Source of the DNA: Bradyrhizobium sp. BR 10289
GTDB lineage: Bacteria > Pseudomonadota > Alphaproteobacteria > Rhizobiales > Xanthobacteraceae
Assembly (NCBI RefSeq): GCF_019455385.1
Contig: NZ_JACOFR010000001.1
Location: 248,001 to 312,000, forward strand
Length of the DNA stretch: 64,000 bases
Reading direction: 5' to 3'
Shown here: piece after piece, positions 62,801 through 64,000 of the stretch
How the letters are laid out: the number at the start of each line of letters is the position of its first letter
How positions within the stretch are numbered: the first letter of the stretch is position 1
Notes under the pieces: model-generated
The model's input: only the letters and a program-made list of their open reading frames with translations
Database searches by the model: none
What the model was told of the DNA's origin: nothing
Position numbers and translations under genes: made by a program

Positions 62801-62824
62801 AATTACATATGGGTGTATGTAATT
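62801..62824. promoter_or_regulatory. Operator-like dyad overlapping the antitoxin ribosome-binding region
   Basis: AATTACATA and TATGTAATT form perfect 9-nt arms with a 6-base spacer, ending 4 bases before the ATG at 62829. It leaves no room for a Shine-Dalgarno site downstream, so the gene may be leaderless or the dyad may also be an RNA control element. Confidence 0.7.
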
Positions 62825-62828
62825 CGTC

Positions 62829-63116
62829 ATGAGCCACATTAGCATCCGCGACCTCCAGAAGATTTCGGGCGACGCAATCGGCGCGTTGCCCGGTCCGACT
62901 CCAGTCAAGTCTGGCGAGCGGACGGTCGGGTTGCTCATCCCTCTCAAGGCAGCGGATCCGGATCGGCTCGCTGCGGTGTTGGCGCGCGCTGAGCGACTTG
63001 CGAAAAAGCGTGACGCGGCCGCGGACGATGCGGCACTGGCTGAATTCGGCGACGTTGATCCGGTGGATTGGTCGGTCTCGGCCGTGAAGGCTCTGACAGC
63101 CCAGTCGAAGACATGA
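62829..63116 (+). CDS. Predicted antitoxin of PIN-toxin module
   Basis: 95 residues. The N-terminus ISIRDLQKISGDAIGALPGPTPVKSGERTVGLLIPLKA resembles short AbrB/Phd-type DNA-binding antitoxins but does not match a familiar family well. The rest is an Ala/Asp/Arg-rich helix suited to toxin binding. Its stop overlaps the PIN gene start as ATGA, the usual TA coupling. Classification is from this layout and the operator at 62801. Confidence 0.75.
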   Translation: MSHISIRDLQKISGDAIGALPGPTPVKSGERTVGLLIPLKAADPDRLAAVLARAERLAKKRDAAADDAALAEFGDVDPVDWSVSAVKALTAQSKT

Positions 63117-63541
63117 GACGGCCGTCAACGACGATCGTCATCGATGCAGCCATTCTGATCGCCGCAGTGCGAGGCCGCAGTTCCGGTGCACTCCTCAAGG
63201 CAGCAGAAAGTGCAATTCTGGTAACGACCGACCGTGTGGTCCAGGAAGCGCGTCGGCGTATCACGCTCGGATTGCAGCGTCCGGAGCTGATCGAGGTGCT
63301 CGACGCTTTGGCGGAATTGCTGACAATCATTCCTGTTGCCGCGCTGGCACCAATACTCGGCCGATGCGAAGAGACGCTTCGCGACGCCGTGCCGAGCCGC
63401 AACGGGTCGGAGCGCGATGCGCACGTGCTGGCGCTGGCCTGGAGCGTCGATGCCGACGTCTGGACCTCCGATCGCGATTTCGCCGGTACAGGTGTCGCGA
63501 CCTGGTCGACGCCGAACCTCATGCGCGCATTTGCGGTGTGA
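63113..63541 (+). CDS. PIN-domain protein (probable VapC-type toxin)
   Basis: 142 residues from the ATG at 63113. PIN-like acidic residues: Asp in IVIDAAILIAAV, Glu in VQEARRRITL, Asp in RDAHVLALAWSVDADVWTSDRDFAG. The N-terminal pattern VIDAAILIAAVRGRSS and the end SDRDFAG match PIN ribonucleases. Translationally coupled to the antitoxin gene upstream. Not closely similar to the vapC at 53818. Confidence 0.85.
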   Translation: MRRPSTTIVIDAAILIAAVRGRSSGALLKAAESAILVTTDRVVQEARRRITLGLQRPELIEVLDALAELLTIIPVAALAPILGRCEETLRDAVPSRNGSERDAHVLALAWSVDADVWTSDRDFAGTGVATWSTPNLMRAFAV

Positions 63542-63574
63542 AGCGCGTGGGTGGATTACGCCGCGCTAACCCGC

Positions 63575-64000
63575 CTACGAATTCCGTCCCATCTTCTCGA
63601 ACCTCTTCACCAGTCGCTCGCGCTTCAGTCGCGACAGCCGCTGGATCCAGAACATCCCGTCGAGCTGGTCGATTTCGTGCTGGTGGCAGACGGCGCGCAA
63701 GCCGTCGGATTCCTCGCTTTGCAAATTGCCGTCGAGATCCCGATAGCCGATCCGCACGCGCGCATGCCGCTGCACCTCGTCATTGACGCCGGGCATCGAG
63801 ACGCTGCCCTCGCGATGCAGGATCATTTCGGGCGAGGCCCATTCGATCTCGGGATTGACGTAGGTCTGCGGCCCCGCCTTGGCGTCGAGTTCCAGCACGA
63901 CGACACGCAAGGGCACGCCGACATGCGGCGCCGTGATACCGATGCCGGGCGCGGCGCGCATGGTCTCGAGCAGGTCGGCTGCGAGCTCGCGCAAGGCGTC
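63575..64000 (-). CDS. Peptide deformylase-like protein, C-terminal part (partial)
   Basis: The frame continues past the right edge, so the N-terminus is missing; 142 codons with the stop are present. It is clearly a deformylase homologue (APGIGITAPHVGVPLRVVV, INPEI-like YVNPEIEWAS, QHEIDQLDG). The three catalytic motifs are changed: GxGxAAxQ reads GIGITAPH (Gln to His), EGCxS reads EGSVS (metal-ligand Cys to Ser) and HExDH reads HEIDQ (second metal-ligand His to Gln). A normal metal-dependent deformylase activity is therefore doubtful. Confidence 0.85.
   Translation of the reverse strand, partial: DALRELAADLLETMRAAPGIGITAPHVGVPLRVVVLELDAKAGPQTYVNPEIEWASPEMILHREGSVSMPGVNDEVQRHARVRIGYRDLDGNLQSEESDGLRAVCHQHEIDQLDGMFWIQRLSRLKRERLVKRFEKMGRNS

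Overview
The window is high-GC (roughly 65 %) chromosomal DNA from an alphaproteobacterium. Protein character points to Bradyrhizobium or a close relative (Nitrobacteraceae): an OprB-type porin, a valine/acyl-CoA catabolic operon, orphan CoxL-like molybdoenzyme, guaA and guaB, Ppx next to RlmE, and large numbers of intergenic GC-rich palindromes. The genus is an inference; no rRNA, tRNA, CRISPR array, complete insertion sequence, integrase or replication origin was seen.

Layout. 1-5.7 kb: 3' end of a porin, an MFS carrier, thiolase, enoyl-CoA hydratase, hotdog thioesterase and a TetR regulator (acyl-CoA metabolism). 5.9-15.1 kb: a LysR gene divergent from mmsA, acyl-CoA dehydrogenase, 3-hydroxyisobutyryl-CoA hydrolase, mmsB, acyl-CoA ligase, MaoC dehydratase and SDR; the first four make a near complete route from isobutyryl-CoA (valine) to propionyl-CoA. 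15.3-34.2 kb: mainly housekeeping and single genes (flavoprotein, D-threonine-aldolase-like enzyme, ABC-F ATPase, YaiI, orphan CoxL-like subunit, Ppx/GppA, RlmE, AlaX editing protein, DHA2 efflux carrier, guaB, chemoreceptor, quinone-reductase-like MDR). 34.2-41.3 kb: a complete LacI-controlled catabolic operon (PLP lyase, ABC amino-acid importer, RidA, zinc deacylase, LacI) headed by a perfect 18-bp LacI-type operator; its substrate is unknown. 41.4-42.9 kb: a WYL/YafY regulator and a VOC-EVE gene pair sharing the same inverted repeat; the EVE gene is frameshifted. 43-52.5 kb: phosphodiesterase, Sel1 protein, MAPEG, RsmB-family methyltransferase, CspA, cupin, HxlR/MFS divergent pair, SnoaL-like protein and guaA.

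52.5-63.5 kb is an accessory region. A decayed second copy of the guaA 3' end lies 1.9 kb downstream of guaA and brackets a cassette with a PUA/EVE-like HNH endonuclease and a Phd-PIN toxin-antitoxin pair: the footprint of an element integrated at guaA. A second, decayed vapC tail lies 1.6 kb further on. Then follow several regulator-enzyme pairs, three of them divergent TetR pairs whose shared promoters carry sharp palindromes (GST, TetX-like monooxygenase, alpha/beta hydrolase), a serine hydrolase, an AraC/GyrI regulator, a cupin and a second PIN toxin module. The window closes inside a peptide-deformylase homologue that has lost key active-site residues.

Throughout, long gene-free palindromes of several families sit between genes; the three copies of the largest composite family all lie inside predicted operons.
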